Assembly (NCBI GenBank): GCA_033065855.1
Contig: JAVXUO010002663.1
Location: 62,001-126,000 of the forward strand
Direction: 5' to 3'
DNA length: 64,000 bases
Source of the DNA: Escallonia rubra
Lineage: Eukaryota; Streptophyta; Magnoliopsida; Escalloniales; Escalloniaceae
The translations under genes and the position numbers were made by a program. Within the stretch, counting starts at the first letter, position 1. Every line of letters begins with the position of its first letter. This document shows positions 1 to 10,583 of the stretch, piece by piece. The notes beneath the pieces were generated by a model. It was not told where the DNA came from, did not search any database, and saw only the letters and a list, made by a program, of their open reading frames with translations.

Positions 1-2157
1 AGTCCACAACAAAATGGTGTAGCCGAGAGGAAAAATAGGACCTTGCAAGAAATGGTTAATACCTTATTACTTACTTCTAATTTGCCCAATAATTTGTGGG
101 GGGAAGCTCTCATGACTTCCACATATATACTTAATCGTATACCCCACAAGGTATCTAATGTCACACCCTATGAGTTATGAAAGAAGAGAAAACCTTCTTT
201 TGGACACCTTAAAGTGTGGGGGTGTAGGGCGTTAGTAAGGCTAACCGATCCAAAAAGACCCAAATTGGAGGAAAAGGCAATCGAATGTGTCTTCATAGGC
301 TATGCACAACATAGCAAAGCGTATAGATTCTTAACCGTGGAATCAATGGAATCCGTTAGCCAAAATATTATTTTGGAATCTAGAGATGCAGAATTTTTTG
401 AGAATTCTTTCTCTAGAGATCGGAAAAATGAAAACACAGTCGATGAGGATCAAGTTCACCCTACTCCGGAAATGGGGGAAGGAGGTGAACTAAGGAGAAG
501 TAAGAGAGCAAGAATTGAGAAAACCTATGGTCCAGATTTCTACCAATTCTTAGTTGAAGGAAGTAGAAATGAAGGTGATTACTCTCATATGTATAATGTA
601 TAACATGACCCTCTTACATATCGAGAAGCCATAACTTCTCGAGATTCTGACATGTGGCAAGAAACTATAAATGATGAAATGGAGTCGATAATGTCAAACC
701 AAACTTGGGTATTGACTGATTTACCACTAGGGTTTAAACCAATAGGCTGCAAATGGATTTTTAAGCGAAAGCTTAAGCCAGACGGATCCGTAGATAAGTA
801 TAAAGCTAGACTTGTAGCCAAGGATTTTAAACAAAAGGAAGGAATTGACTATTTCGACACTTACGCTCCGGTAGCTAAACTTAGCACTATAAGATTATTG
901 TTTGCGTTATCATCCATTAACAAACTAGTTATACACCAAATGGACGTCAAGACTGCTTTTCTAAATGGTATTTTAGATGAGGAGGTGTACATGGAACAAC
1001 CGGAAGGTTTTATTCTAAACGGCCAAGAAACAAAGGTTTGTAAGCTTATCAAATCTTTGTATGGCTTAAAACAAGCTCCAAAGCAGTGGCATGAACGATT
1101 TGACCAAGTCGTTCTCTCTAATGGATTTAGAATAAATGAATTTGACAAATGCGTTTATTCTAAGTTTGATAAAGGACGTGGTGTGATAATATGTTTGTAT
1201 GTGGATGATATGTTAATCTTTGGTACTGATTTAGATATTGTGTTGGAAACTAAATTATTTCTGTCTTCATCGTTTGATATGAAGGATAATGGGGAAGCCA
1301 ATGTTATATTGGGAATGAAAATAATAAGATACTCGGATTCTATTTCTTTGTCACAGTCTCATTATATTGAGAAAAGTTTAAAGAAATTTAATCACGAGAA
1401 TAGTGTCCCGGTTACTACCCCATATGACCCTTCTATCAAGTTGAGGGCAAATGAAGGGAAATGTGTCTCTCAACTAGAGTATTCTAGTGTTATTGACAGT
1501 TTGATGTATATCATGCAATGTACCCGGCCAGATATAGCTTTTGCAGTTGGTGTTTTGAGTAGATTTACTCATAACCCCGGGCAAGTTCATTGGAATGCAG
1601 TGTTTAGAGTACTTAAGTACCTTAAGGGCACAATGGACTATGCATTAACTTATAAAGAGTTTCTTGCTGTTTTGGAAGGGTACACAGATGCAAACTGGAT
1701 CACGGACTCAGATGAAACAAAGTCCACAAGTGGTTTGATATTTACCATAGGTGGAGGTGCTATTTCTTGGGGTTCCAAGAAACAAACTTTGATTTCACAT
1801 TCGACCATGGAGTCCGAGTTTATTGATTTGGCAATGACGATTAAGGAGGCATAATGGCTAAGAGACCTGTTGATAGAGATTCCTCTATGGCCTAAGTCAA
1901 TGCCTGCTATTTCTATATTCTGCGATAACGAGGCAGCGTTAACGCGGGCATATAGTAAGGTATACAGTGGGAAGTCTAGACATATAAGTCTTAGACATAG
2001 CTATGTGATAGAACAACTTAGCAAAGGAGTTGTTACTATTAGTTATGTAAAGTCCAAAGGAAATTTGGCAGATCCCTTTACGAAAGGCCTAGGCAGGGAT
2101 ATAATATGGCAGACTTTTAGGGAGATGGGTTTGAAGCTCATGAAATTAGAGAGGTAA
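1..2157 (+). pseudogene. Copia retrotransposon pol, 3' part (integrase end, reverse transcriptase, RNase H)
   Basis: One reading frame runs from base 1 to the TAA at 2155-2157 and is broken only by in-frame stops at 178-180 (TGA where a Trp codon is expected), 601-603 (TAA) and 1852-1854 (TAA). It opens inside the integrase with the PQQNGVAERKNRT motif. A linker follows, then the Copia reverse transcriptase (from about 652, with the YVDDM catalytic motif near 1198) and RNase H, whose end carries the typical ADPFTKGL stretch near 2068. No frameshift is seen, so decay is by point mutation. The 5' LTR, gag, protease and most of integrase lie left of the window. The superfamily is clear from the integrase-before-RT order; the lineage is not assigned. 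Confidence 0.93.
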
Positions 2158-2725
2158 CATACACGTGGAAACCAACTAGATACTAGAGTAACCTTTAGTC
2201 TTCTAGTTCAATGGAAAAACACGTTGTATTTATAACCAAAGATGCACTAAAAGATGAAGATTTTGATCTTCATGCCATCTCAAGGTAGTGCATACTTGTA
2301 TGGAGAACAAGATGAGGGTGGGAGTTATTCCCTTAATAAATCTATGTCCTTAAAGAAGGGTGCAAGTCATACAAGTGCACCTTAGTATATTTACCTATAT
2401 AAGTGCGGGAAGTGGGGCCGCTTCTACGAGATTTGAGCTAGTCTCTATGGCACTTATGAAAATCCTAAGATGTAGCACATGGCTGTAAATGTGCAAGTAT
2501 TTGGAAATTTGGTTGGAAAGTTCTACACATAGTTGTGATGATCAATCACCAAGGATTCTTAGTTTAAGGATAAGGCTACTTTGAATTCTGATTGACTTTA
2601 CTACTTTATAGTAAAGGTTCAAGTCGAAAGACACATTTATCTTAGTAGGACCTACCAAAGGATAGAGAGGTACATTTCTAAATTAGGAATGTGATAAAAT
2701 CCAATTTTGAAAAATTGGGGGAAAT
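2158..2725 (+). other. Copia 3' untranslated internal region with polypurine tract
   Basis: There is no coding capacity between the end of pol and the 3' LTR. The last bases form a purine-rich tract (AATTGGGGGAAA at about 2714-2724) directly before the LTR, as expected for the plus-strand primer. Confidence 0.75.
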
Positions 2726-3563
2726 TGTTGGAAAATTTTCAATATTGATTCTTACCTTATTAAAGTTTGTACTACAAGGAATAAGTTGCAAAAAGAATCA
2801 ATCAAATTGATTGATTGGTTTGAGAGATATTAACTCTCAAACATTGACATTTAATAAGGTTGAAACTAATCATGAAGTGGGTTCCCACATGACTTGGAAA
2901 ATGGAAAAGTTAAGGGTATTTAAATGGCCATGTGACATACCATATTGTTCTAGAAACACATGGTATGCATGGCCATGCACTCGCACATGTGCGGTGCACC
3001 GCACGCGCGCGCGCGCCGATGACGGCGGTGGCGGCGGCAGCGTAAAGGCTCTATTGGCGCTTTTAGACGCACTTTGCACTTCGCTAGGAGCCCTCGCCCC
3101 GAGCCCAGCCTTAACTTTTGCGAAAAATTCAGCCTGTGAGCTGCAACTTGAACTGAAACAATTAATTTCGAAATGGCAACTGCAATTGGTGCCTTTTAGT
3201 TCAAATGTTGCACCTCTATACTGTGTCTACAGATTGTGACTGTTAAGTGACATCTGCAGAGTCACTTAACTGCCACAACTGTTTGCACCTGTTCTAGGCA
3301 CCCTTTGGTGTCTATAAATAGGGCTGATGGTCAGATAATGAATACTACTTCGAATTCTCTCTTGCTCTCTCTCAAATTTATGTCTATTGATTGCATTCTG
3401 TTGAGATCAACAGAGTTTCGCCTGTTTTATCTTGGGAGGCAGATTTGCTGCTACCCTAAGCAGATTATAAGGGAGCAAATACTGTCTTAAGGAAAGAGTG
3501 CAACGCATTCGACTCAGGCATCTTCAGTCCAGTTTCTCCATACTGCCTTGCTTATTTCCAACA
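2726..3563 (+). repeat. Copia 3' LTR (complete)
   Basis: It begins TGTTGGAAA and ends TTTCCAACA, a perfect 9-bp terminal inverted repeat, and it starts right after the polypurine tract. Its length is 838 bp. The five bases that follow, CCACC at 3564-3568, should be one half of the target-site duplication; the partner lies outside the window. A GC-rich patch with alternating CG sits at about 2995-3050. Confidence 0.88.
3313..3320 (+). promoter_or_regulatory. TATA box of the Copia LTR
   Basis: TATAAATA lies in the LTR about 240 bp before its end, in a suitable place for an LTR promoter with R and U5 downstream. It is called from position and sequence only. Confidence 0.6.
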
Positions 3564-4186
3564 CCACCATGCTGCACGAAAACGTACCCATCTTCTACAC
3601 CTTGATTCCTTGAAGAAGGATTCCCCCTTTTCGCTCACACTTTCACACTACACACTACACAGGTACACACACTCATGCACTACCCTCAACTGCCATGGCA
3701 TATTTCCCTTTTTCCTGTGATACCCCAAACATTTTCACAAACACACAAACATAATCCTTCCAAAATCTCGCGGTTCTTTCATGCCTCACACAGCCACACT
3801 CATACCAAAACACCCCATTCACAGTGACCCGTAAACACTCATATACACACACAGTACACAGTACACAGCAAATTCTGAACCACACTACTCACAACCATCA
3901 TGGCCACTGCCTCACGGCAGTAGATCCTTTTGTGGTCCAACGCATGCACTCTTGCACTCACGTAATCATCCACTCCTTACACACTAACTAATATACGATT
4001 TTCACTCATAATCTAGAGTTACGGCAGCCCTAAACTCACCCAAAACCTCATGCGTTCTCTCATGTCCCTACCTCTATAAACTGTAAAAATTTCTGCACAA
4101 AGAAAGACTATACAAAACTTACCGGAAAGGGATTCGATCCTCGAAAACTCCTTTGATCCTTGGCCTAGCTTTTACTCTCTTTTAGA
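3564..4186. repeat. Gypsy-type LTR, left fragment (LTR A)
   Basis: An ACACA-rich, pyrimidine-biased stretch with a short motif (ACTGCCTCACGGCAGT) that recurs at about 21358-21374. Its closing part (about 4110-4165) resembles parts of the repeats at 24080-24130 and 25070-25110. I read it as the left part of the LTR whose right edge is at 6206, cut on the left by the Copia element and on the right by the hAT-like insertion. Confidence 0.55.
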
Positions 4187-5690
4187 CAGGGGCGGAACCA
4201 GGAATTTTTTTCAGGGGATGCAAATTTTTTTATTAATTTAATAATAATGTTTTTATTAATTTAATAATAAATTTTAGCAATATTCTTTGTCGACAACAGT
4301 AATTAATTTTAGTCGGCAACAGACAACAGTAATAATTTAATAATAAATTTATTTAATTAAGATGGAGTGATAAAATCATCTCTCACTGAGAAAAGGGAAA
4401 AGTTTATTGGTTTCTTACGACGTCATAAATCTAATCCCTCTAAAAGAATGTCTAGATCAAGAAATTCACACACTATGCAGGCATTCATTTTTAAGAGCTA
4501 TACAATCTAACAGAATCCCATAAAGCAGGTAACAATTTTTTCCAAAAAGATGTGCTTTAACAGTTCGATTTAGCAACTAAGAACTATTATCATATTGATT
4601 ACTCAAACTAATACAATATTTGATCATAAAGTTCCAAGAGGACTATTGTAAACCCACATAAAATCCAGACATAACCACAAACAACCTACTATATGTCGTG
4701 GCAGTTCTTGACTAGGCATCTGAGTACATTGAACAATTAGGCATGCTAGGTTATTGGTTCTATGTTCTTTAAGTTATTAAGGGTGGACTAACCTGACCTA
4801 GCTCTTCCCAACACGGCAACACACTAGGGGTGGAAAGACAAGCAAAGGGAGTGAAGCACATGATGAATTCAGAATGAACTTCCAAACCTTGCCCTCATAA
4901 AGCTATTGGTTTTCAAATCATATGCCTTTATTCAATCAAAGGAGGGGCAAATTCTGCTCAGAAACTCAGGGTGCTACATTTGAGAACTGGTACTTTGACA
5001 GTATTAAAAGCCCACAAAAACCTCTGTTTGGTCTACTCTCGCCTGTATTTGGTTATCTTTCAAGCCATTTTTCTTGTTTACATGGCTCACATCCTTTTCT
5101 ACACTATACACCTACCTACAATTATGGCCACTCTGCCTTGGCTTCTAAATAATATCCCCACCATACCCATAGGTGAAGTCTAAGCACATACAAAGTGATT
5201 AGTATCCCCCGGAGTGGATTCTAAAATACCTAATAGCAGTTGTTGATCTTAGGCCCCAGCAGGCAGCAGCCGGCGTCGGCGCAAGACTCACGGGAGGTCG
5301 TCAGCGCCTCGGCGGTCAAGATCTCAGATCTGGTTCTTCAAGGGTGACTGCCGACTGGTTCTTCAAGAGGTCGTCGGCGACTGGGCAGTCAAGATCTCAG
5401 ATCTGGTAGTCCGTCACGGCGTCACTCTGTCGTCCCTCGTCGAAGCTATTGTCTGAAGGTTAAGGTGCGTGGTTCAGCCGTTCAGATCAGGTCGCCGGTC
5501 GGTTCACTGTCCACCGGTGAGAGAGAGAGAGAGAGAGAGAGTCGATTGTGGGTCTCTCGGGGAACGGCCGAACGGGGTCTCGGGGATTGGGGAACGGGTC
5601 TCGGGGAATGGGGTCTGTGCGATTCCAAAAACCAAAAAAAAATTAATTTTTTTTTCAGAAGTTAGGGGGTGCCCTCCGTTCCTTCCTCTC
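4187..5690. mobile_element. hAT-like insertion remnant and GC-rich filler
   Basis: At 4187 the sequence CAGGGGCGGAACCAGGAA is a classic plant hAT-type terminus followed by a T-run. No matching inverted end (CCGCCCCTG) is visible downstream, so the right border is inferred only from where LTR similarity resumes (about 5690). Inside, 5240-5640 is unusually GC-rich, carries a 19-bp direct repeat containing AGATCTCAGATCT (near 5318 and 5388), and a (GA)n run at 5519-5541. ORFs across it look accidental. Confidence 0.45.
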
Positions 5691-6206
5691 ATAACCGTGT
5701 CTCAGAAACAAGGGATAAAGTATAGGGCCGGCTGCTCTATCTTAAAGTATGTATATATATTACAAACCCTAAACTGGACATTTACCAAAAATCCCCTAAA
5801 TATTGGTTAGCCATTTTGAAGCTTAGCCAAAAAAATTTATTATTACAAAAAGACCAAAAATAATTTATTTACTATAGTTTATGTTCAGGAAAAATTTAAT
5901 GTGTTTGATACGCTACCCTGCTTCCCTAATCGTCGCTACATAATATATTGCTAACTAAAAGAAAATTCGACGCTAAAGCTCTTAAAAATATCGTTCTGCT
6001 AATAGTCACTAATACCTCAATTAATATCACTATATTTGCCATCTTTAATATATAACTCATGGTTTAGCAAAAAAAAAATTAAAAAATTGTCGCTAAACGT
6101 TACCGATAAAATTTCGCTTACAAAAATTTACGCTAAATCTTGTACAAACAATTCGTCGCTTAAATTAAACTAACCGGCTAGCATTGTCAAGGTTCGGGGT
6201 GTTACA
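5691..6206 (-). repeat. Gypsy-type LTR, right fragment (LTR A edge)
   Basis: It ends GGTGTTACA at 6206, so read on the minus strand it starts TGTAACACCCCG, a common Gypsy LTR start. The AT-rich part with repeated short CGCTAA-type motifs (5930-6170) is similar in order and wording to 24400-24620 and 25330-25520, which end at equivalent edges 24669 and 25565. The edge at 6206 abuts the broken last exon of the terpene synthase. Confidence 0.7.
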
Positions 6207-6897
6207 CCACATGTCCTCTCTCCTGCTCAGCCTACAATAGTATAGAATCACATAAGCGGAGTGGTCGTTGAGGAAATGTCAAAGTGACCATATAGTAGTC
6301 TCTGTAAAATTGTAGAAATTGTGTCCCTGAAACATTTTTATACCTCAGGTCCCACTATGTCATCCATGAGTCTGTTTATTACTGATGAAGCTCTGACAAT
6401 TAGATGGTTATTTGACACCCACTCAAAGGACTCCTTTGTTACTAGATCTCCCATGCCAACAAAGGAAGTGGTGGCAAGCATAAAGTAATCACAGGATACC
6501 AGTGCAACCTGCATATACTCCATTGCAGGAATGTAGCCTTCGTGAAGCCACTTGGCTTCATGAAAGTATGCTCTGACTAGTTGTTTCATCTGTAATATGG
6601 AGCAAAACCTTAGAATCAGTTTGAGCCCAAAAGACATATGGTATAAATTACTTTTAAAAATCTTACTGCTGCTTTTGCATAGTGAACGCGATATGATTTT
6701 CCTTCCATGGCTATTGCTCCGTCTATGTCATCATAAACATCTAGCAATGATTGGTAACACAATTTCATGTACCGTGGTAGCTGGTCTAAGGCACTAATGT
6801 CCCGCCTAGAATTCAAAAACTTTGTCAAATAAATTACTGTTTTTATGACTATATCATGATCTTGAAACGTATGGAATTTAAGATTCTTCGGGTTATG

Positions 6898-7155
6898 AGG
6901 GGAACCTTTCAATAGCATTTGTGAATAGAACGAGTTCTTCAAGGGTGCCATACACATCATAGATGTCATCGATAACGGATGTCAAAGTAATTATCTTAGT
7001 CATTAGCATTCTGGCAAAAGCATATTAGGGGAACCTTTCAATAGCATTTGTGAATAGAACGAGTTCTTCAAGGGTGCCATACACATCATAGATGTCATCG
7101 ATAACGGATGTCAAAGCAATTATTTTAGTCATTAGCATTCTGGCAAAAGCATATT
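6898..7155 (-). repeat. 129-bp tandem duplication of the DDxxD exon segment
   Basis: Copies at 7027-7155 and 6898-7026 differ at about two bases. Each holds the end of TPS exon 4 including DDIYD, plus the splice donor (AAAG|GTTCCCC) and the first intron bases. The unit is 43 codons, but the junction makes an in-frame TAA. If the first donor (after 7035) is used, the second copy is simply intron; the 219-nt length of 7253-7035 is the normal exon 4 size. Confidence 0.9.
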
Positions 7156-7879
7156 GGGGCTCGAAGTAAACACTTAGTATCCAAAAGTAGCACTCCACCA
7201 CTCTGTCTCTGGCAAAAGGTAATTTCTTCGCGAAATTCAAATCTTTCCACCACCTGAGAAGTATACCATATTGAAGCATTTACAAGTTTAACTCCCACAT
7301 CAAAAGGATATTTCACAGCAGGGACCATTGAACGTGTGACTTTGTTGATGAATTTACCTTGTAATATCGCTAAGCTCTGTCCGGTGAACTTTCTGCAGTA
7401 GGTTGAAGTCTAATTTTGCAAATTTTAGTAGTGCTTTATTATGTGACCCTGCTTGGTATATGGAGATATAATGCCTCGCCTCTAGCCTTGTCAAGCCCTT
7501 GTGGATGGGCTGCTTTAGGGCATGAATGATTTGTGCGGCAGATGCATTGCTTATTTGGGTTATCACGGACTCAAGTTGAGTGGTGGTGAATGCCAATGCT
7601 TCCTCAAGTATATCTTCTCCATGCACCCTGAAATGCGTTGCTTCGTAAAAGCTTAGAATTCCACCTCGTTGATGAGGGAGACCTTGAACTTCTCTTCCTT
7701 GTCTTTGAATTTCTTAAATACATCTGTTTTCACACCCAGCAAGCACTATTAGAAGGAAGAACAAGTGCAGCTTGTTTGGGCAAAAGGTATTGTACACTGC
7801 AAGTTCTATTCGTACAAATAGAACTTATAGTGTGCAGAGCAGGTATTGGCGAATGAGGGCATTATTATCAAAGGAGCAG

Positions 7880-8335
7880 GTTTGCTTATGGCGTAAAGGG
7901 TCCCTGAGTCTAGGTATAATTAAGGCGTAGGTGCACACCTTTTTGAGTGAGGCGCAAAATAAAAATAAATAGATACCAGTGGATTAAACTCATAAAACTA
8001 CGTAAACAAATTCCATAACATGGCAATTTAACAAACTTTCAATAGTAGAAAATGTATTAAATCTAATGAGAAGTAGTTAATCCTAGGTGAACATGACACT
8101 GCCATCCGCATCATCAGTAAGGGCTAAGGCAATAATGCTTTCGTTAAAAGGAAACATAGATATTGATTTATGATTTTAAGAAAAAAGGAAGCGATCAACG
8201 GTTGAGATGATACCAAGATGTTAAAAATCAAAGACTTGACCTTTTGGGCATTTATTTTCACCTCCACCCCGCTTGCACCTTACCCTAGGCAAGATTCGCT
8301 CCTTGCGCTGGGCTGCGCTTAGGCACACTTTTGAC
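7880..8335. repeat. Probable MITE in TPS intron 2
   Basis: Imperfect inverted ends with short GGCGCA/GTGCACC-type words: the left end (about 7905-7965, ending in AAAATAAAAATAAATAG) resembles the reverse complement of the right end (about 8245-8335). Borders and superfamily are uncertain. No coding sequence is present. Confidence 0.4.
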
Positions 8336-8900
8336 ACTAAAGGAAAGGGATTCTAAGTTTAAGGATATTCTAGCTTGGGCAAAGTAGATATCAAAGGACT
8401 TAATTTCCACCTTAATTTCTCCCAACTCCGTCACTTTACATTCTGTAAACGGACTAAGAGCATGTTTGGGATTGATCTGAGATGGTTAAACTTAATTTAA
8501 TGGTGAATTAAATCAGGTTGTTAGATGTTTGACAAACAAAACTGATTAAATTAACTTTCAGAAGCTAGTTAAATCATAATCCAAGAAAACGAGGATCATG
8601 GACTAATTAATTTTTTCTTTGACCACGTACTAGAATATACGTGTTGCTTAAGAATTGTTTTAGTCATTTTGCCATATTAGAACTGCTTTTAGCACTTTCT
8701 ATCTAAGTATAATTCATAACTTAACTCTAACTTTGCTTAAGAAACATAAAGCTGATTGAAGTCGATTAAGATTTAATCTGAAATTTACTTTTGAGAATTA
8801 ATTCCATAAGGCTCTAGTGCTGAAGTTGATCAGTATTCCTACCGCATGTGACTTTATAGCCTTGTTGTCTAAACAACCAAAAACATAGAGAAATGGTGTA
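8336..8900. other. TPS intron 2 remainder, no gene
   Basis: AT-rich intron sequence. A GAGCATGTTTGGGATTG start at 8459 looks like a MITE terminus, but no matching inverted partner was found. Nothing coding is seen here. Confidence 0.4.
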
Positions 8901-9645
8901 GAGGTCATATATAGGTGCAATCACCTTCATGATATGTATCATGTATGTGTGGTAGTGCGGCATCAATCTCGCTTTCAAAGTAATAAGACACGCCTAGGCG
9001 CTGGATGTCATCAATCAACTTGAGTTGTTCTGAAGGCTTATCAGCAACGGCCACTAGCATTTCCTTCACTTCTTTCTTCAGTAGCTGAATGATGGAGGGG
9101 TCCTCCGTGCTACTATCAGTTTTATGTACAAGTATACCGCAGATTTTAGCGTTGCTAAATTGAGCTAGACAAAATAATAACAAAGGAAAACAAGAACAGA
9201 AAAGACTAGTTAATTACGGCAACTCCCAATTAAGCTGCAACTAACACTTCAATGTTTATAATTTGTCAGCTAGCACCACTCTAAAGTTGCTACCTCTTGT
9301 CAATGACTAACGTCCATCTATAAGCTTCCATAATTGTTACACACAGACCATAGTCCTATTATGTATTAGTGAAAAGAAAGAGAGATTTGAAAGTGCTAGT
9401 TTTTGACGTTTGAACATTTGGGTGCTAGTCGTGAAGCTTCAAACTATTTCGTCCCATCAATTCATCATAGAAGATGATCACGTGATCAAAACAAAGATCG
9501 ACTTTACCATGTTTCCAGAGGGGTGTGTGAGAAAGTAGTCACCCCAGACGCTGGGATGATAATTCGCGGAACGACGAGGAACGTCCTCAGGCATGGCCTT
9601 TTTGATTGGAGGAGGACCACACAAAGCTTGAACATACACGTCCAT

Positions 9646-10448
9646 CTTTTCAGTTGTGAAGGGGCCGGGACGGGGTTGACAACACAGAGTAATCTATGAA
9701 TTCTCTGGATGTGGATACTAATAGAAATTCAGATCAGTAGTGCACTTTCACTTCCATGGTTCAGTTAATTTATAGCCTGACTCCTGGAATTATATGCAAC
9801 AGTACTGAAGATGCCTGAACATGTACTTCATGTAACATGTTTTTCTTGTTTTTCCACACCTGTCCTGGATGGTCATTGTCTTTAGGGTTTAGGGTGCATG
9901 TTTCTCATCTTCTGCCCCACGCAACTATAAAGGCCAAGTTAACAAAATTCACCTGCTAAGGTAACGTTTGGCACCATACCTGTTGTGTAGGTCAGTATCC
10001 CGTGAGACATCCCATACCTGTTGTTAGTTCAAAAAACTTTATGTCTTTTCTGTTTCTGCCCTCTTTTATCGGCTCAAAGGGAAGTATGTAATTTATGTTT
10101 CGTTATTCAGAGAAATGGAAAATGGAGGAAAGAACTTCTAATTAGGCGCGATGGATGTATGGGAGTATCTCTCTTTGCTTTATTTTGGGTTTTGGGTATT
10201 TTGAAAAGGGTTGCTGAAAAACTTTGTAATGAACTGGTAGCATGTTTGGAATTGGTTTGCAATTTCAAATTTAGATTAAGTTGTATTTAATTTTTAAAAT
10301 ACCCAAAACGCAAAACAAAGTCATTGTAATTAATAAGAATATTTTTGGTATTTTACTTGGTCCATTCTGAAAAAATGATGAATTTATAGTTCTTACTTTT
10401 TAGGATTCTAAAACCAAACTATTTTTAGCATGTTTCAGACCGATATGA
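9646..10448. other. 5' flank of the TPS pseudogene, no gene recognised
   Basis: Upstream sequence of the terpene synthase (transcribed leftward). The open frame at 10021-10290 has no recognisable domain and a composition like its surroundings; I treat it as chance. No clear TATA box could be assigned. Confidence 0.4.
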
Positions 10449-10466
10449 TATATATATATATATATA
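10449..10466. repeat. (TA)n tract at the left viral junction
   Basis: A run of alternating TA ends where virus-derived sequence begins. It matches the (TA)n tract at 18057-18079 on the other side of the viral block, which suggests integration into a TA microsatellite. Confidence 0.8.
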
Positions 10467-10563
10467 TTAAGTTCAATGAACTTACCCCTCCTGAAGATTG
10501 GATTATAGAATGGACCACTGCCTGTGTGCATTTGTGACCACTTTTAACTATTTGGTTGACAGT
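10466..10563. repeat. Left-junction filler with a 45-bp copy of ORF1
   Basis: Bases 10466-10510 are identical to 11271-11315 inside ORF1. The following 50 or so bases (10511-10563) match nothing I can recognise. It looks like a scrambled or templated junction at the left end of the integrated virus. Confidence 0.85.
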
Positions 10564-10583
10564 AGAGCACTGCTATTGTTATT

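Larger units (their letters stand above)
6207..9645 (-). pseudogene. Terpene synthase (TPS-a, sesquiterpene type) pseudogene
   Basis: Exons on the minus strand: 1, 9645-9508 (ATG; RRSANYHPSVW, the RRX8W motif); 2, about 9108-8925; 3, about 7733-7358 ([13 protein letters not shown]); 4, 7253-7035 (219 nt; DDIYD metal-binding motif); 5, 6805-6667 (139 nt); 6, 6589-6344 (246 nt, ends DDIVGPE); 7, 6231-6207 only. Sizes of exons 4-6 and all GT-AG borders fit the seven-exon TPS-a gene plan. An active enzyme would cyclise farnesyl diphosphate, probably in the cytosol, since no transit peptide precedes RRX8W. Damage: exon 7 is cut by an LTR after about 25 nt; a frameshift near 7668; the start of exon 3 is not recognisable; phase mismatch between exons 1 and 2; the DDxxD exon is duplicated. 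Product specificity cannot be told. Confidence 0.92.

Noticed and set aside
585-821. Minus-strand ORF of 78 codons
   Set aside because: Shadow of the Copia pol frame on the other strand.
2811-3239. 142-codon ORF in the Copia LTR
   Set aside because: Lies wholly inside the LTR, crosses a (GC)n patch and has no domain.
5469-5810. 113-codon ORF across the GA run
   Set aside because: Crosses the inferred hAT/LTR border and a microsatellite; no domain.
10021-10290. 89-codon ORF upstream of the virus
   Set aside because: No domain, AT-rich context, no splice or promoter support.
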